64,000 nucleotides of DNA from Sphingobacteriaceae bacterium (GTDB taxonomy: Bacteria > Bacteroidota > Bacteroidia > B-17B0 > Aurantibacillaceae). Location of the stretch: contig JADJMM010000013.1 of assembly GCA_016709575.1 (NCBI GenBank), forward strand, positions 74,334-138,333, read 5' to 3'. Within the stretch, counting starts at the first letter, position 1. Every line of letters begins with the position of its first letter. This document shows, piece after piece, positions 44,813-55,397 of the stretch. Made by a program: the position numbers and the translations under genes. A model generated the notes under the pieces. It was not told the DNA's origin. It ran no database searches and was given only the letters and a program-made list of their open reading frames with translations.

Positions 44813-45886
44813 TTATTGTTTAGCTAAATAGACTGCTCCACCAACCGAATTTTGTTTGGCACCAGTTACAGAACTTAATGTATTGATTTGCTCATTTAAT
44901 CGTAAGTAACCCAGAAAAGCAAAAATAAGTGCTTCCTTGTAATTGATCGTGATGGTATCAGGAATAATGATTTTTCCTTTGTAATAGTTCTGCAAGGCTT
45001 CAATTAAAAACGTATTGTGCGCGCCCCCACCTGTAATTAAAACATCACTTAAATTATTTTCGTTCAGCACTAATGCAATTTGAAACGAAATATGATGTAC
45101 AAGCGTATTTAAAATGTCGTTTACTTGTAATTTACTTTTTTGAATACAATACAAAAATTCATTCTCGAACCATTCGCGTCCAATGGATTTTGCACCTTTC
45201 AGTTTAAAAAATTCAAGATTGTTTAATTCGTTAAATAAGTTTTCGTTAAAGTGTCCAAGCTTTGCCCAATTACCATTTTTATCGTAATCGCTTCCTGCTA
45301 ATTGAGCAAAATAGTTAAGCGCCATGTTGGCAAAGCAAATATCAAAGGCTATCCTCGAATTATTTTTATCGAACGAAATATTAGCAATCCCACCAATATT
45401 CAAACAACTTTTGTATTGTCCGAATAATAATTTATCTCCAATAGGAACTAAAGGCGCGCCTTGTCCTTGTAAGGCAACATCCAAACTCCTAAAATCACAT
45501 ACGGTTGTTGTATTAGAATAAGCTGCAATTGTGGCTCCACAACCAATTTGTGTACTGTAGCCTTTTTGTGGTTGATGAAAAACAGTATGTCCGTGTGAAG
45601 CTACAGCCAAAGGTTTTTCAGGAATATCTTTTGTAAATTTTGCAACCTCTTTGCCAAAAAATTTCCCTAATTGATGATGAAGTTTAAAATAATTTTCAAC
45701 GTTTAAATAGGGTAGTGAGCGGAGTTTGTTTTTTTGTTCGGCTGTATAAGAAATGGTTTCAGCTTTAAGAATTTTGTAGCTAAAATTAGTGTCTGAGCCT
45801 TCAAACTCGCAAAGTGCAATATCTAAACCATCAAGAGAGGTGCCGCTCATGAGGCCTATGACTGTGTATTTACTTGATTTTGACAA
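44813..45886 (-). CDS. anmK: Anhydro-N-acetylmuramic acid kinase
   Basis: A 357-residue kinase of cell-wall recycling, converting anhydro-MurNAc to MurNAc-6-phosphate. VIGLMSGTSLDGLDIALCEF is the signature start. AVASHGHTVFHQP, IGGIANISF, and DVLITGGGAHNTFLIEALQ follow. The start codon is a TTG at 45884-45886: a stop lies just upstream in frame and the next ATG is inside the conserved GLMSGTS motif. It heads the run anmK-crcB-OmpA-yhhQ-iaaA. Confidence 0.93.
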   Translation of the reverse strand: MSKSSKYTVIGLMSGTSLDGLDIALCEFEGSDTNFSYKILKAETISYTAEQKNKLRSLPYLNVENYFKLHHQLGKFFGKEVAKFTKDIPEKPLAVASHGHTVFHQPQKGYSTQIGCGATIAAYSNTTTVCDFRSLDVALQGQGAPLVPIGDKLLFGQYKSCLNIGGIANISFDKNNSRIAFDICFANMALNYFAQLAGSDYDKNGNWAKLGHFNENLFNELNNLEFFKLKGAKSIGREWFENEFLYCIQKSKLQVNDILNTLVHHISFQIALVLNENNLSDVLITGGGAHNTFLIEALQNYYKGKIIIPDTITINYKEALIFAFLGYLRLNEQINTLSSVTGAKQNSVGGAVYLAKQ

Positions 45887-45952
45887 ACTTTAAAAGCTTA
45901 AAATTATTTAAACAAATTCATAAAAAAAAGCACCAAAAATGGCATATAAGCT

Positions 45953-45960
45953 TATATTTG
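45953..45960 (+). promoter_or_regulatory. -7 box of the acyl-CoA dehydrogenase gene
   Basis: TATATTTG is a perfect TANNTTTG, 42 bases before the ATG at 46003 and predicting a leader of about 37 bases. No good -33 TTTG is visible in the A-rich sequence before it. Confidence 0.45.
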
Positions 45961-46002
45961 CAAGGTTACAAAAAATAAGCATTAATATAAAATTACGACC
46001 CC

Positions 46003-47145
46003 ATGCATTTTCAACTTACCGAAGAACATTTAATGATTCAGAAAGCGGCCCGTGAGTTTGCGCAAAACGAATTAAAGCCGGGTGTTATTGAGCGTGACGA
46101 ACAACAAAAATTTCCGACTGAGCAAATTAAAAAAATGGCTGAGTTAGGATTTTTAGGAATGATGGTTGATCCTAAATACGGCGGTGGCGGAATGGATGCA
46201 ATTTCTTACGTTTTAGCAATGGAAGAAATTTCGAAAGTGGACGCTTCTTGCAGTGTGGTGATGAGTGTAAACAACTCATTAGTTTGTTGGGGATTAGAAA
46301 AATTCGGAACAGAAGAACAAAAACAAAAATATTTAGTGCCTTTAGCTAAAGGTGAGAAGATTGGCGCATTTTGCTTATCAGAACCTGAAGCAGGAAGTGA
46401 TGCTACTTCACAAAAAACTACTGCTATCGACAAAGGTGATCATTATTTAGTAAATGGTACAAAAAACTGGATTACCAATGGAAATTCAGCTTCTATTTAT
46501 TTAGTAATGGTTCAAACTAATGTTGAATTAGGTCACAAAGGCATCAACTGTTTAATTATTGAAAAAGGCATGCCGGGTTTCGTTGTAGGTCCGAAAGAAA
46601 ATAAAATGGGTATTCGCGCAAGTGATACACACTCTTTAATGTTTACCGATGTGAAAGTTCCAAAAGCAAACCGTATTGGAGAAGAAGGTTTTGGATTTAA
46701 ATTCGCAATGAAAACTTTAGGTGGTGGACGTATTGGAATTGCTTCTCAAGCCTTAGGAATTGCAAGTGGTGCTTATGAATTAGCATTGGCATATTCGAAA
46801 GAACGAAAAGCATTTGGAAAATTAATCTCTCAACATCAAGCAATTCAATTTAAATTGGCTGATATGGCTACTAAAATTGAGTGTGCCCGTCTATTAATTT
46901 ACCGCGCAGCTTGGTTAAAGGATCAACATTTACCAATGGATAAAGAAAGTGCTATGGCAAAAGTTTACGCCAGCGAAACAGCTATGTGGGTGACTACAGA
47001 GGCAGTTCAAATTCATGGTGGTTATGGTTATGTGAAGGAATATCATGTTGAACGTTTAATGCGTGACGCAAAAATTACTCAGATTTACGAAGGAACCAGT
47101 GAAGTACAACGTATCGTAATTTCAAGAGCTCTTTTAACGCAATAA
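46003..47145 (+). CDS. Acyl-CoA dehydrogenase (short-chain type)
   Basis: A 380-residue FAD enzyme. IGAFCLSEPEAGSDATS and GTKNWITNGNSASIYLVMV are the two classic signatures; QALGIASGAYELALAYSKERKAFG and QIHGGYGYVKEYHVERLMRDAKITQIYEGTSE, ending with the catalytic Glu region, complete the enzyme. It oxidises short acyl-CoA (butyryl- or branched-chain) to enoyl-CoA, passing electrons to ETF. It has its own promoter and terminator, so it is monocistronic. Confidence 0.95.
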   Translation: MHFQLTEEHLMIQKAAREFAQNELKPGVIERDEQQKFPTEQIKKMAELGFLGMMVDPKYGGGGMDAISYVLAMEEISKVDASCSVVMSVNNSLVCWGLEKFGTEEQKQKYLVPLAKGEKIGAFCLSEPEAGSDATSQKTTAIDKGDHYLVNGTKNWITNGNSASIYLVMVQTNVELGHKGINCLIIEKGMPGFVVGPKENKMGIRASDTHSLMFTDVKVPKANRIGEEGFGFKFAMKTLGGGRIGIASQALGIASGAYELALAYSKERKAFGKLISQHQAIQFKLADMATKIECARLLIYRAAWLKDQHLPMDKESAMAKVYASETAMWVTTEAVQIHGGYGYVKEYHVERLMRDAKITQIYEGTSEVQRIVISRALLTQ

Positions 47146-47166
47146 TAATTCAAAACTTATAAAATT

Positions 47167-47198
47167 AAAGCCGTTTCACTCCGAAGCGGCTTTTTTTG
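47167..47198 (+). terminator. Intrinsic terminator of the acyl-CoA dehydrogenase gene
   Basis: An 11-bp stem, aaagccgtttc (47167-47177) with gaagcggcttt (47183-47193), containing one G-T pair and a five-base loop, is followed by a T run to 47197. It lies 21 bases after the stop codon. Confidence 0.85.
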
Positions 47199-47219
47199 TT
47201 TGTAACCAATTAATAAATC

Positions 47220-47252
47220 TTGCTCTCGTTTCAGAGGTATTTTCTATTTTTG
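47220..47252 (+). promoter_or_regulatory. Promoter of the cystathionine beta-synthase-like gene
   Basis: TTG at 47220-47222 and TATTTTTG at 47245-47252 are 22 bases apart, within the range known for flavobacterial promoters. Transcription would begin near 47258, giving a leader of about 13 bases before the ATG at 47271. This supports the 47271 start over an in-frame start at 47220. Confidence 0.55.
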
Positions 47253-47270
47253 CATACTTATAATTATCTC

Positions 47271-48644
47271 ATGAAAGTTTGTAAAAATATTATTGAAGCT
47301 ATTGGCAATACACCAATGGTAAAACTAAACCGCATTGTTAAAGATTTACCTTGTGATGTATATGCCAAAGTTGAAACTTTTAACCCAGGTAACTCCATTA
47401 AAGATAGGATGGCAATCAAAATGATTGAAGACGCTGAGAAAGATGGTCGTTTGAAACCAGGCGGAACAATTATTGAAGGAACCAGTGGAAACACAGGTAT
47501 GGGTTTAGCAATTGGCGCCGTAATTAAAGGCTACAAATGTATTTTTACAACTACTGATAAACAGAGTAAAGAAAAGGTTGACGCGCTTCGTGCTTTCGGT
47601 GCTGAAGTTGTTGTTTGTCCTACTGACGTTGATCCTGAAGATCCACGTTCTTATTACTCAGTTTCTTCCCGTTTAGTAAATGAAATTCCAAATTCATGGA
47701 AACCGAATCAATATGATAATCCAAGTAACTCTGTAGCACATTACGAGCAAACAGGACCTGAAATTTGGGATCAAACTGATGGAAAAGTAACGCATTTAGT
47801 AGTTGGTGTAGGAACCGGTGGAACGATTTGTGGTACAGGAAAATATTTAAAAGAAAAAAATCCAAACATTAAAGTTTTAGGAATTGATACTTACGGTTCA
47901 GTATTCAAAAAATATAAAGAGACCGGTATTTTAGATAAGAATGAAATTTATCCTTACATCACTGAAGGAATTGGGGAAGATTTTTTACCTCAAAACGTTG
48001 ACTTCAACATCATCGATCATTTTGAGAAAGTAACGGATAAAGAAGCAGCGATAATGACACGCCGTATTACTCGTGAAGAAGCAATTTTCGTTGGTAACAG
48101 TGCTGGTTCTGCTTTAGCAGGACTAATGCAAATGAAAGATAAATTTAAAAAGGGCGACGTGGTTGTCATTATTTTTCATGATCACGGCACACGTTATTTA
48201 GGCAAAATGTTTAATGATGATTGGATGCGCGATAGAGGTTTCTTACAAATCAGCAAACCAAAAGCATTAGATTTAATTTCATCGCACAAAAACCAAAAAT
48301 TAGTAACTGTTGATGCAGCTTCTACAGTAAGTGATGCACTTGCTTTAATGAATAAATTTGGCATTTCTCAAATTCCTGTTACAAAAGGAAAAGAGTTTGT
48401 AGGGTCATTAAACGATAGTTATTTGTTTTCGAAATTAATCGAATCGAACGATGTAAAAGGAAAAAGTGTTGAGAGTTTAATGCAGAAGTCATTTCCAATT
48501 GTAGATTCTCAATGTACAATTGATGAGATTTCTAAACTAATTACGAAGGATAATAACGCAGTATTGATGCGTGATTTGGGAGGCAATACTCACATCATCA
48601 CAAAACACGATGTTATTCAAGCTGTAGCGCAAATGGGAAATTAA
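47271..48644 (+). CDS. PLP-dependent cystathionine beta-synthase/cysteine synthase with CBS domains
   Basis: A 457-residue protein. The fold-type II PLP domain has NIIEAIGNTPMVKLNRIV, the PLP lysine in NPGNSIKDRMAIKM, EGTSGNTGMGLAIGA and GVGTGGTICGTGKYLKE. Residues about 345-455 are two CBS modules (VSDALALMNKFGISQIPV; LMQKSFPIVDSQCTIDEI), which in the human and related enzymes bind regulators such as SAM or nucleotides. It condenses serine (or O-acetylserine) with homocysteine or sulfide; the exact substrate is open. Its stop overlaps the opposite-strand oxidoreductase by four bases. Confidence 0.92.
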   Translation: MKVCKNIIEAIGNTPMVKLNRIVKDLPCDVYAKVETFNPGNSIKDRMAIKMIEDAEKDGRLKPGGTIIEGTSGNTGMGLAIGAVIKGYKCIFTTTDKQSKEKVDALRAFGAEVVVCPTDVDPEDPRSYYSVSSRLVNEIPNSWKPNQYDNPSNSVAHYEQTGPEIWDQTDGKVTHLVVGVGTGGTICGTGKYLKEKNPNIKVLGIDTYGSVFKKYKETGILDKNEIYPYITEGIGEDFLPQNVDFNIIDHFEKVTDKEAAIMTRRITREEAIFVGNSAGSALAGLMQMKDKFKKGDVVVIIFHDHGTRYLGKMFNDDWMRDRGFLQISKPKALDLISSHKNQKLVTVDAASTVSDALALMNKFGISQIPVTKGKEFVGSLNDSYLFSKLIESNDVKGKSVESLMQKSFPIVDSQCTIDEISKLITKDNNAVLMRDLGGNTHIITKHDVIQAVAQMGN

Positions 48645-49797
48645 TCTGCAATTAATTTAGCAGCTTCTTTTCCTACTAAACTACCAATAGCAACACCCAT
48701 TCCACCCATGCGAACGGCACAAACTACGTTCGGAGAGTAATGCTTGATGATTGGTTTTTTCTCGGTACCAACGCCCATAATTCCGGCCCAGCGATGTCCA
48801 ATTTCAAATTTTTGATTGGGAATTATTACTGTTTTTAAAAGTGTTTCCAGCTGATTTTGAATTTTTGGGGTAACTGCAATTTGTGTTGTAGTTTCTCCTT
48901 TTAAATCCAAATTTCTCCCGCCGCCAAATAAAATTCGGTTATCAATATTTCTGAAATAATAAAAACCTTCATCATAATGAAAAGTACCTTTTAATTTTAA
49001 ATTTTGAATGGGTTTTGTAATTAAAACTTGAGCTCTTGCAGGCTCAACATCTTTTATTTTTAAAAGTTCTTTTGCAAAGCCATTTACTGCCACAACTACT
49101 TTTTCACTCTTAAAAACACCAAGATTGCTCTGTAATTCAACCCCCTTTTTTGTGTCGGTAATTTTAGAAATCTCGATGCCGTTTAAAATAGAGATATTTT
49201 CTTTTTGAGCTAATTGTAAAAGTGAATTAAACATTTTAGAAGTATCAATCTGACCTTCTTCCGAGTTCAAAATCATTCCCTTTACAGTTTTAAAGCCAAA
49301 TGATTTTATTTTTGAATTCACCGAAGTGTACACATTTTTTCTTCCAATATATTCCTTCGCTTTTTTGTTTAGATAAAAAACAGATTCGTTGCAATTATCA
49401 AATTGCGCTTTTGTATTAAATAGCTCAAAGCCTCCGTGTTGCTTAAAGCCAATGTTTTTATCTCCGAGATTTTGCGGAGTAGCTTTAATCCATCCCAACG
49501 CATTTTTACCGTCTCCCATACAGTTTCTTCGGGCGTTTTTTTTAGGTCACTTAATAACTCACTTGGGCTCCCAAAACAAGCGAAACCGGCGTTTTTAGTG
49601 CTTGCTCCTGAAGGTAAAATGCCTTTTTCGAGTACTAAAACCTTAGCTTTTGGGTTGTTTTTTTTGAAATAAATAGCAGTGTTTAATCCAACAATTCCGG
49701 ACCCAATTACAATCAAATCCACCCCGGTAAAATAATGCTTAAGTTCCCAGTAACTTATATTAACAGCATTAGCATTAATTGTTGCTTTATTTCTCAT
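48641..49797 (-). CDS. DadA/glycine-oxidase-like FAD oxidoreductase (frameshifted)
   Basis: The N-terminal part has the FAD loop VDLIVIGSGIVGLNTAIYF, then LEKGILPSGASTKNAGFACFGS, typical of DAO-family deaminating oxidases. The frame breaks at the T4 run 49470-49473 (one missing base) and continues as NLGDKNIGFKQHGGFELF. The end GHRWAGIMGVGTEKKPIIK and VRMGGMGVAIGSLVGKEAAK closes the FAD site. The repaired protein has about 385 residues. The substrate is probably an amino acid or N-methyl amine; sequence does not decide. Confidence 0.82.
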
Positions 49798-49809
49798 TGC
49801 GGTATAGGA

Positions 49810-49817
49810 TAATTTTG
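49810..49817 (+). promoter_or_regulatory. -7 box of the repeat-protein gene
   Basis: TAATTTTG is a perfect TANNTTTG, 37 bases upstream of the ATG at 49854. A TTG lies 25 bases further upstream, a little beyond the usual distance. Confidence 0.4.
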
Positions 49818-49853
49818 TAAATTTAAGATGTTTTTTAGGAAACAGGTTAATTT

Positions 49854-52800
49854 ATGAATTTCAGGCTTTTAGCTATATTTTATTTAAGCTTTACTGCACT
49901 TATTGGTTTCGGACAGGCAGTGCCTACTGCCACACAGACTTTTCCACTGCATGTTGAGGGTTATGTAACTGATTTGAAGGGGAATGGAATGCCTGGTGTT
50001 TCGGTAGCTGTTAATACCGGCGGAAAGGTAATCAATACTATCACAACAGACGGAACAGGAAAGTATGCTTTTGATTTGCCATTAAATGCTGATTATTCCA
50101 TCATGGTATCGAAGCAAGGTATGGCCACAAAAAAGTATGCAGTCTCTACACGTGGTGTGCCTGATGAAAAAACCACCAGTAAATTCTCTACCGTTGAAGC
50201 CAGCTTAACCCTTTTTGAAAAATTAGATGGGGTAGATTATTCCTTACTCAATCAACCCTTAAACAAATACACTTACAATCCCACTAAAGACAATTTCGAG
50301 TACGATAAAAATTATCTCGACCAAATGTTGGGGGGCTTACAAAATTTAATGGCGGCGCAACAAGCCGAATTAAATAAGAGGAAAGATTTGGAAGCAAATT
50401 ATCAGTCTGCCGTAAAAGCCGGTGATAAAGCATTTCAGAAAAATGATTGGCAAGGAGCAAAAGCATCTTATCAGGCAGCTTTAGCTTTAAAACCAAATGA
50501 GTCGTGGCCAAAAGCCCAAATGGCACAAATTGATAAAACCATTGCGGAGTTAGCGGCTTTAGAAAAGAAAAAAGCTGATGATGCTAAAAAAGCAACCGAA
50601 GATGCGGCTAAGAAAAAAGCGGAAGAAGATTTAAATAATAAATATTTAGCAGCCATAAAAAAAGGTGATGATGGTTTCAATAAAAAAGATTGGGCTGTTG
50701 CAAAAGCAGGGTATAATGAAGCTTTAACTTATAAAGCAGCTGAAACTTATCCAAAAAATCAGTTGGCAGCAATTGAGAAAGCTATTGCAGATGCGGCCAA
50801 AGCAAAAGCAGATGCCGATGCAAAAGCAGCAGCAGATGCAAAATATTTAGCAGCCATTAAAAAAGGAGATGATGCTTTCGCCACAAAAGCCTGGGCCAAT
50901 GCAAAAGCAGGTTACACTGAAGCATTAGGTTTAAAGCCGACAGAACAATATCCAAAAGATAAAATTGCTGCTATTGACAAAGCTTTAGCTGATGAAGCCA
51001 ACGCAGCAAAGAGTAAAGCAGAATTAGAAGGAAAATATTTAGCAGCGATTAAAAAAGGAGACGATGCCTTCGCAACAAAAGCATGGGCAAATGCAAAAGC
51101 TGGTTATACTGAAGCTTTGGGTTTAAAACCAACAGAGCAATATCCAAAAGATAAAATTGCAGCAGTCGATAAAGCCTTAGCAGATGAAGCAGCCGCTAAA
51201 GCAAAAGCGGAAGGTGATGCAAAAGCTAAAGCGGAATTAGAAGCAAAATACTTAGCAGCGATTAAAAAAGGAGATGATGCCTTCGCAACAAAAACTTGGG
51301 CAGCAGCTAAAGCAGGATTCACTGAAGCATTAGGAATAAAACCAACGGAGCAATATCCAAAAGATAAAATTGCAGCAATCGATAAAGCTTTAGCTGATGA
51401 AGCAGCCGCTAAAGCAAAAGCAGAAGGTGATGCAAAGGCAAAAGCAGAATTAGAAGCAAAATATTTAGCAGCCATTAAAAAAGGTGATGCAGCATTTGGA
51501 TTAAAAGATTGGGCTACAGCTCGTGGTGGTTACAATGAAGCATTAGGAATTAAAGCTGGAGAAAAATATCCCAAAGATCAACTCGCATTAATTGATAAAG
51601 CACAAGGTGAAGCCGCTGCCGCGAAGGCAAAAGCTGAAGCAGAAGCCGCCGCAAAAGCGAAAGCCGAAGCGGATGCTAAAGCAAAAGCAGATGCTGATGC
51701 AGCAGCCAAAGCAAAAGCCGAAGCGGATGCAAAAGCTAAAGCGGATGCTGATGCTAAATCAAAAGCAGAATTGGAAGCGAAATATTTGGCAGCAGTAAAG
51801 AAAGGTGATGATGCCTTCGCTACAAAAACATGGGCTGCCGCTCGTACAGGATACAATGAAGCGCTAGGTATTAAACCAACTGAAGCTTATCCAAAAAATC
51901 AGCTAGCAGCTATTGATAAAGCTATTACTGATGAAAAAGCAAATATGGATGCGGCCTCTAAAGCAAAAGCCGAAGCGGAACTAAAAGCAAAATATGAAGC
52001 GGCTATTAAAAAAGGTGATGATGCTTTCGCTGCAAAAACATGGCAAGGTTCAAAAGCTGCATACAACGAAGCTTTAGGTTATAAACCGGCAGAGAAATAT
52101 CCTAAAGATCAAATTGCATTGATTGATAAAGCACTTGCTGAAGAAGCGGCACTGAAAGCGAAAAGCGATGGTGATGCAAAAGCTAAAGCAGAACTGGAAG
52201 CAAAATATTTAGCTGCCATTAAAAAAGGTGATGATGCCTTCAATAAAAAAGATTGGGCGAATGCGCGTACTAGTTACAATGATGCCGTCGGAATAAAACC
52301 TACAGAGCAATATCCAAAAGATAAATTGGCTGCAATTGATAAAGCCATTGAAGACGAAAAATTAAATATGGATGCAGCTTCTAAAGCAAAAGCCGAAGCA
52401 GAGTTAAATGCAAAGTATAACGCTGCCATTAAAATGGGAGATGCAGCCTTTGCAAAAAGATTGGACAACTGCCCGCGGTGGATACAAGGAAGCATTGGGA
52501 ATAAAACCGACAGAAGCGTATCCAAAAACTCAGTTAGCAGCTATTGATAAAGCTATTATTGATGAAAAAGCAAATATGGATGCTGCGGCAAAAGAAAAAG
52601 CCGAAGCTGAATTAAACGCTAAGTATGACGCTGCAATTAAAAAAGGGGATGATGCTTATGCGAAAAAAGATTGGGTTACCGCACGCTCAGGTTTTACCGC
52701 TGCACTCGGTATTAAACCAAATGAACAATATCCGAAAGATAAATTATCGGCTTTAGATAAAATTGCAGCGGCTATTAAAGCTGCAGCTACAAATACTGTG

Positions 52801-53247
52801 CCTCCAACACCAACTGTTGCACCAACGCCTACAGTTGCTTCGGTAGCCACCCCTGAAGAAAAATATGCAGCCGCTATAAAACGCGCTAATGAAAACTTTG
52901 ATGTAAAAAATTACAAACCCGCTAAGAAATTATATGAAGAGGCTCTAATTTGGAAAAGTGGAGATACCTATGCAATGGGACGATTAGCTGAAATAGAAAA
53001 AATATTAAATTCAGATGCTAATACAGGTGTAGATGAACGCAAGAAAGCCTTGCTTGCAAAATATCCTCCGGGCGTAACAGAGGAAACTATTAATGGAAAC
53101 GGTGTTGTAATTATTCAACGTGTTGTTGTAAAAGATAACGAGGTTTGGGTGTTCCAGAAAAAAATATTTAGCTGGGGTGGGGTAGCCTTCTTCCGAGATG
53201 GCACCGCTATTATTGAATTAACTTTTGAAAACGAAACAAAACCGTAA
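49854..53247 (+). CDS. Large secreted protein with 12 TPR-like repeats (frameshifted)
   Basis: About 1131 residues. A signal peptide (residues 1-22, ending GFGQA) is followed by a carboxypeptidase-regulatory-like beta domain (VEGYVTDLKGNGMPGVSVAV). Then come twelve units of the form KYLAAIKKGDDAFATKTW, then A..GY.EALGIKPTE, then YPKDKIAAIDKA. They are separated by Ala/Lys/Glu/Asp-rich helices of 15-60 residues (AKAKAEADAKAKADADA). A Pro/Thr linker and a 70-residue C-terminal domain (GVVIIQRVVVKDNEVWVF) end the protein. A change in the A5 run at 52454-52458 (two missing A or one extra) splits unit 10. Each unit resembles one TPR plus a long linker helix. It overlaps the methyltransferase by one base. 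Function is unknown; a cell-envelope scaffold is plausible. Confidence 0.85.
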
Positions 53248-54221
53248 TGACTCCTATTGCTGTTAAACCAGAAGTACTGGAAGATATCAGGTGCTGCGTT
53301 TGTAATAATTTTGATCCAAAACAATTCACACCTATTTATTCAAAAGAAAAATTTGAGGTTTTCTCTTGTAATAATTGCGGTTTGTATTTCATTCCGCCAT
53401 ACTATCGTAAAAAAATTGATTACGGAAATTATAAAGATGAGAAAGTTACAGAAGCTGTCCGCAAAGGAAATAATTGGGTAAAAATTCAGCGGCATAAATT
53501 ACGTTTAGAGTTCATTAAGAAATACAAACCAAGTGGCGATTTATTTGATTTAGGAGCTGGCTGGGGACATTTTATGTTAGCAGGAATAGAAATTGGTTAC
53601 AATGTTTCCGGAATTGAAATTTCTGAACAACCTTACTTGTTTTGTAAGAACGATTTGAAATTACCTGTTGAGCACATCGATTTTTTTGAGATGGATGAAA
53701 CAAAAAAGTTTGATGTGATTACGTTGTGGGATGTACTTGAACATATTGATAAAGCGGATACATTCATTGAAAAATGTTCACGTGTTACAAAACCTGATGG
53801 TGTAATCGTCATTCAAGTGCCTCAAATTGATAGCTATTTCGCGAAAAAGTATAAAGACGATTGGAAAATGATGGGACTCGATCACGTGAATTATTTCAGC
53901 AAAAAAACCATTACTATTTTATTAGAGAAGCACGGTTATAAAGTAGAGAAAATAAAATCATCTTTCGAGTTGAAACTCTTCCTGATGTATACCATTTTAC
54001 CTTTATTCAACCGACTAAGAGGCAAGAGCAAAGCCAAAACAACGCAAGAAGCCAATTACGAAATTAAAGCATCAGAAAGACAACAGTATTTTAATAAATT
54101 CACAACAAGACCCATGTGGCAATTGAAGTTCTTTGTGTTTATACATAACATCATATATAACACACTCTCAGCGCTTAATATAGGTGAAGAAATGATGGTT
54201 GTGGCCAGAAAAGTGAAATAA
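53247..54221 (+). CDS. SAM-dependent methyltransferase with N-terminal zinc ribbon
   Basis: A 324-residue protein. Residues about 12-45 hold two Cys pairs (CCVCNNFD and FSCNNCGLYF), a zinc ribbon common in sugar or glycan C/O-methyltransferases. The SAM site is GDLFDLGAGWGHFMLAGIEIGY, followed by VITLWDVLEHID and GLDHVNYFSKKTI. The Methyltransf_23-like family methylates sugars or small molecules; the acceptor is unknown. The ATG overlaps the TAA of the repeat-protein gene (TAATG), so the two are translated together. Confidence 0.87.
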   Translation: MTPIAVKPEVLEDIRCCVCNNFDPKQFTPIYSKEKFEVFSCNNCGLYFIPPYYRKKIDYGNYKDEKVTEAVRKGNNWVKIQRHKLRLEFIKKYKPSGDLFDLGAGWGHFMLAGIEIGYNVSGIEISEQPYLFCKNDLKLPVEHIDFFEMDETKKFDVITLWDVLEHIDKADTFIEKCSRVTKPDGVIVIQVPQIDSYFAKKYKDDWKMMGLDHVNYFSKKTITILLEKHGYKVEKIKSSFELKLFLMYTILPLFNRLRGKSKAKTTQEANYEIKASERQQYFNKFTTRPMWQLKFFVFIHNIIYNTLSALNIGEEMMVVARKVK

Positions 54222-54292
54222 ACTTAGCGCCTTTGCGAGAAAATATTTATGGATTTTTTGAAATAAGACATCTTAATATTAAAACAAAACAA

Positions 54293-55315
54293 ATGAAAAA
54301 AGTAGTATTAGCAATCGCCTTAACATTCGGTTTATCGGCATTAGCCCAACAAAAACCGGTTGAATTAAAATTAAATTTATTAGACGGAAACGTTATTACA
54401 GGAACTTCATCAATGGGTGATGTTGAATTAGTAACCAATTATGGTAAATTAACCATTCCTGTTGCTAACGTAAGTACCATTAAAGTTGGTATTGGTAAAG
54501 ACAAAGCAGTTTACGATAAAGCTATGTCGTACTTAAAAATAATGAACACAGGTACAACCGACGAAACCCGTAAAGGTGCTTACGCTGATATTTTGAAATT
54601 AGGTGTAAAAGCTATTGCGGCTGTAAATGATTTTTCATCTGACCCAAAAAATATTGATGAAAATTCAACTTATACAGGTGAATATACTATCGATGGTTTA
54701 TTGTCTGAATTACATTCGGCTAATAATATTGATGATAATGCTGAGGTGGATGACATTGTTACAATTGACGGTAATTACACAATGGGAGGCGCGTTTAATT
54801 TTGCGAAGATGGATATCAAAACAGAATACGGAAACTTAAGCATCCCAAAAGAAAAAATTAAAAGTGTAGATGTATCAGTTATTTCTCCTGCCGGTTCGGG
54901 CGATTATACATTTAAATTATTGGCTTCAAAAAACATCAGCGGAAATCAAAATGGCGGTTGGTTAAAAACAGGCATTGTATTAAAACAAGGACAAAAATTT
55001 ACAATTACTGCAACAGGTGAAGTTACTTTAGCGAGTTTAAGTAATCAAAAATATAAACCGGATGGAAGTTATACGGCCACAAACGGAACTACTTATCCTG
55101 CCGCTGCAGGTGGAGATTATGAGGGGGCTGTAACTTACCCTTCTTATGGAAATGTAATTTATCATATTGGTGACACCAGTACTGAAACTTTAAAAGCAGG
55201 TGCTAAATTCAGTGGTACTGCAAAAAGTAGCGGTATGTTGTATATCTCCATCTACGAAACAGTTTATAATGCTGCCAATACAGGTTCTTACACTGTTAAA
55301 GTGTTGAAAAACTAG
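54293..55315 (+). CDS. Secreted protein with LecA-like C-terminal domain
   Basis: About 340 residues. I chose the ATG at 54293 because it starts a signal peptide (MKKVVLAIALTFGLSALAQ); an upstream TTG would bury it. The first half repeats a motif ELVTNYGKLTIPVANVSTIKVG and later KTEYGNLSIPKEKIKSVDV, two copies of a small beta unit. The last 130 residues (GGWLKTGIVLKQGQKFTITA, GNVIYHIGDTSTETLKAG, GMLYISIYETVYNAANTGSY) follow the PA-IL (LecA) calcium-dependent galactose-binding pattern. No T9SS tail is seen, so it is periplasmic or membrane-associated. The lectin role is inferred by pattern only. Confidence 0.65.
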   Translation: MKKVVLAIALTFGLSALAQQKPVELKLNLLDGNVITGTSSMGDVELVTNYGKLTIPVANVSTIKVGIGKDKAVYDKAMSYLKIMNTGTTDETRKGAYADILKLGVKAIAAVNDFSSDPKNIDENSTYTGEYTIDGLLSELHSANNIDDNAEVDDIVTIDGNYTMGGAFNFAKMDIKTEYGNLSIPKEKIKSVDVSVISPAGSGDYTFKLLASKNISGNQNGGWLKTGIVLKQGQKFTITATGEVTLASLSNQKYKPDGSYTATNGTTYPAAAGGDYEGAVTYPSYGNVIYHIGDTSTETLKAGAKFSGTAKSSGMLYISIYETVYNAANTGSYTVKVLKN

Positions 55316-55340
55316 TAAACATCATTTTGTGCAAAATATA

Positions 55341-55363
55341 AAGACCCTTCGGGGTCTTTTTTT
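55341..55363 (+). terminator. Intrinsic terminator with UUCG tetraloop
   Basis: The stem aagaccc (55341-55347) pairs with gggtctt (55352-55358) around a ttcg loop and is followed by T residues to 55363. It ends the repeat-protein, methyltransferase and LecA-like transcript 25 bases after the last stop. Confidence 0.92.
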
Positions 55364-55397
55364 ATGCTTTTGTTTTTACTTAGTGTAAAATTTAAAG

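Noticed and set aside
51104..51856. Antisense Ala/Ser-rich frames across the repeat protein
   Set aside because: They mirror the Lys/Ala-rich repeat codons of the real gene and have no independent support.
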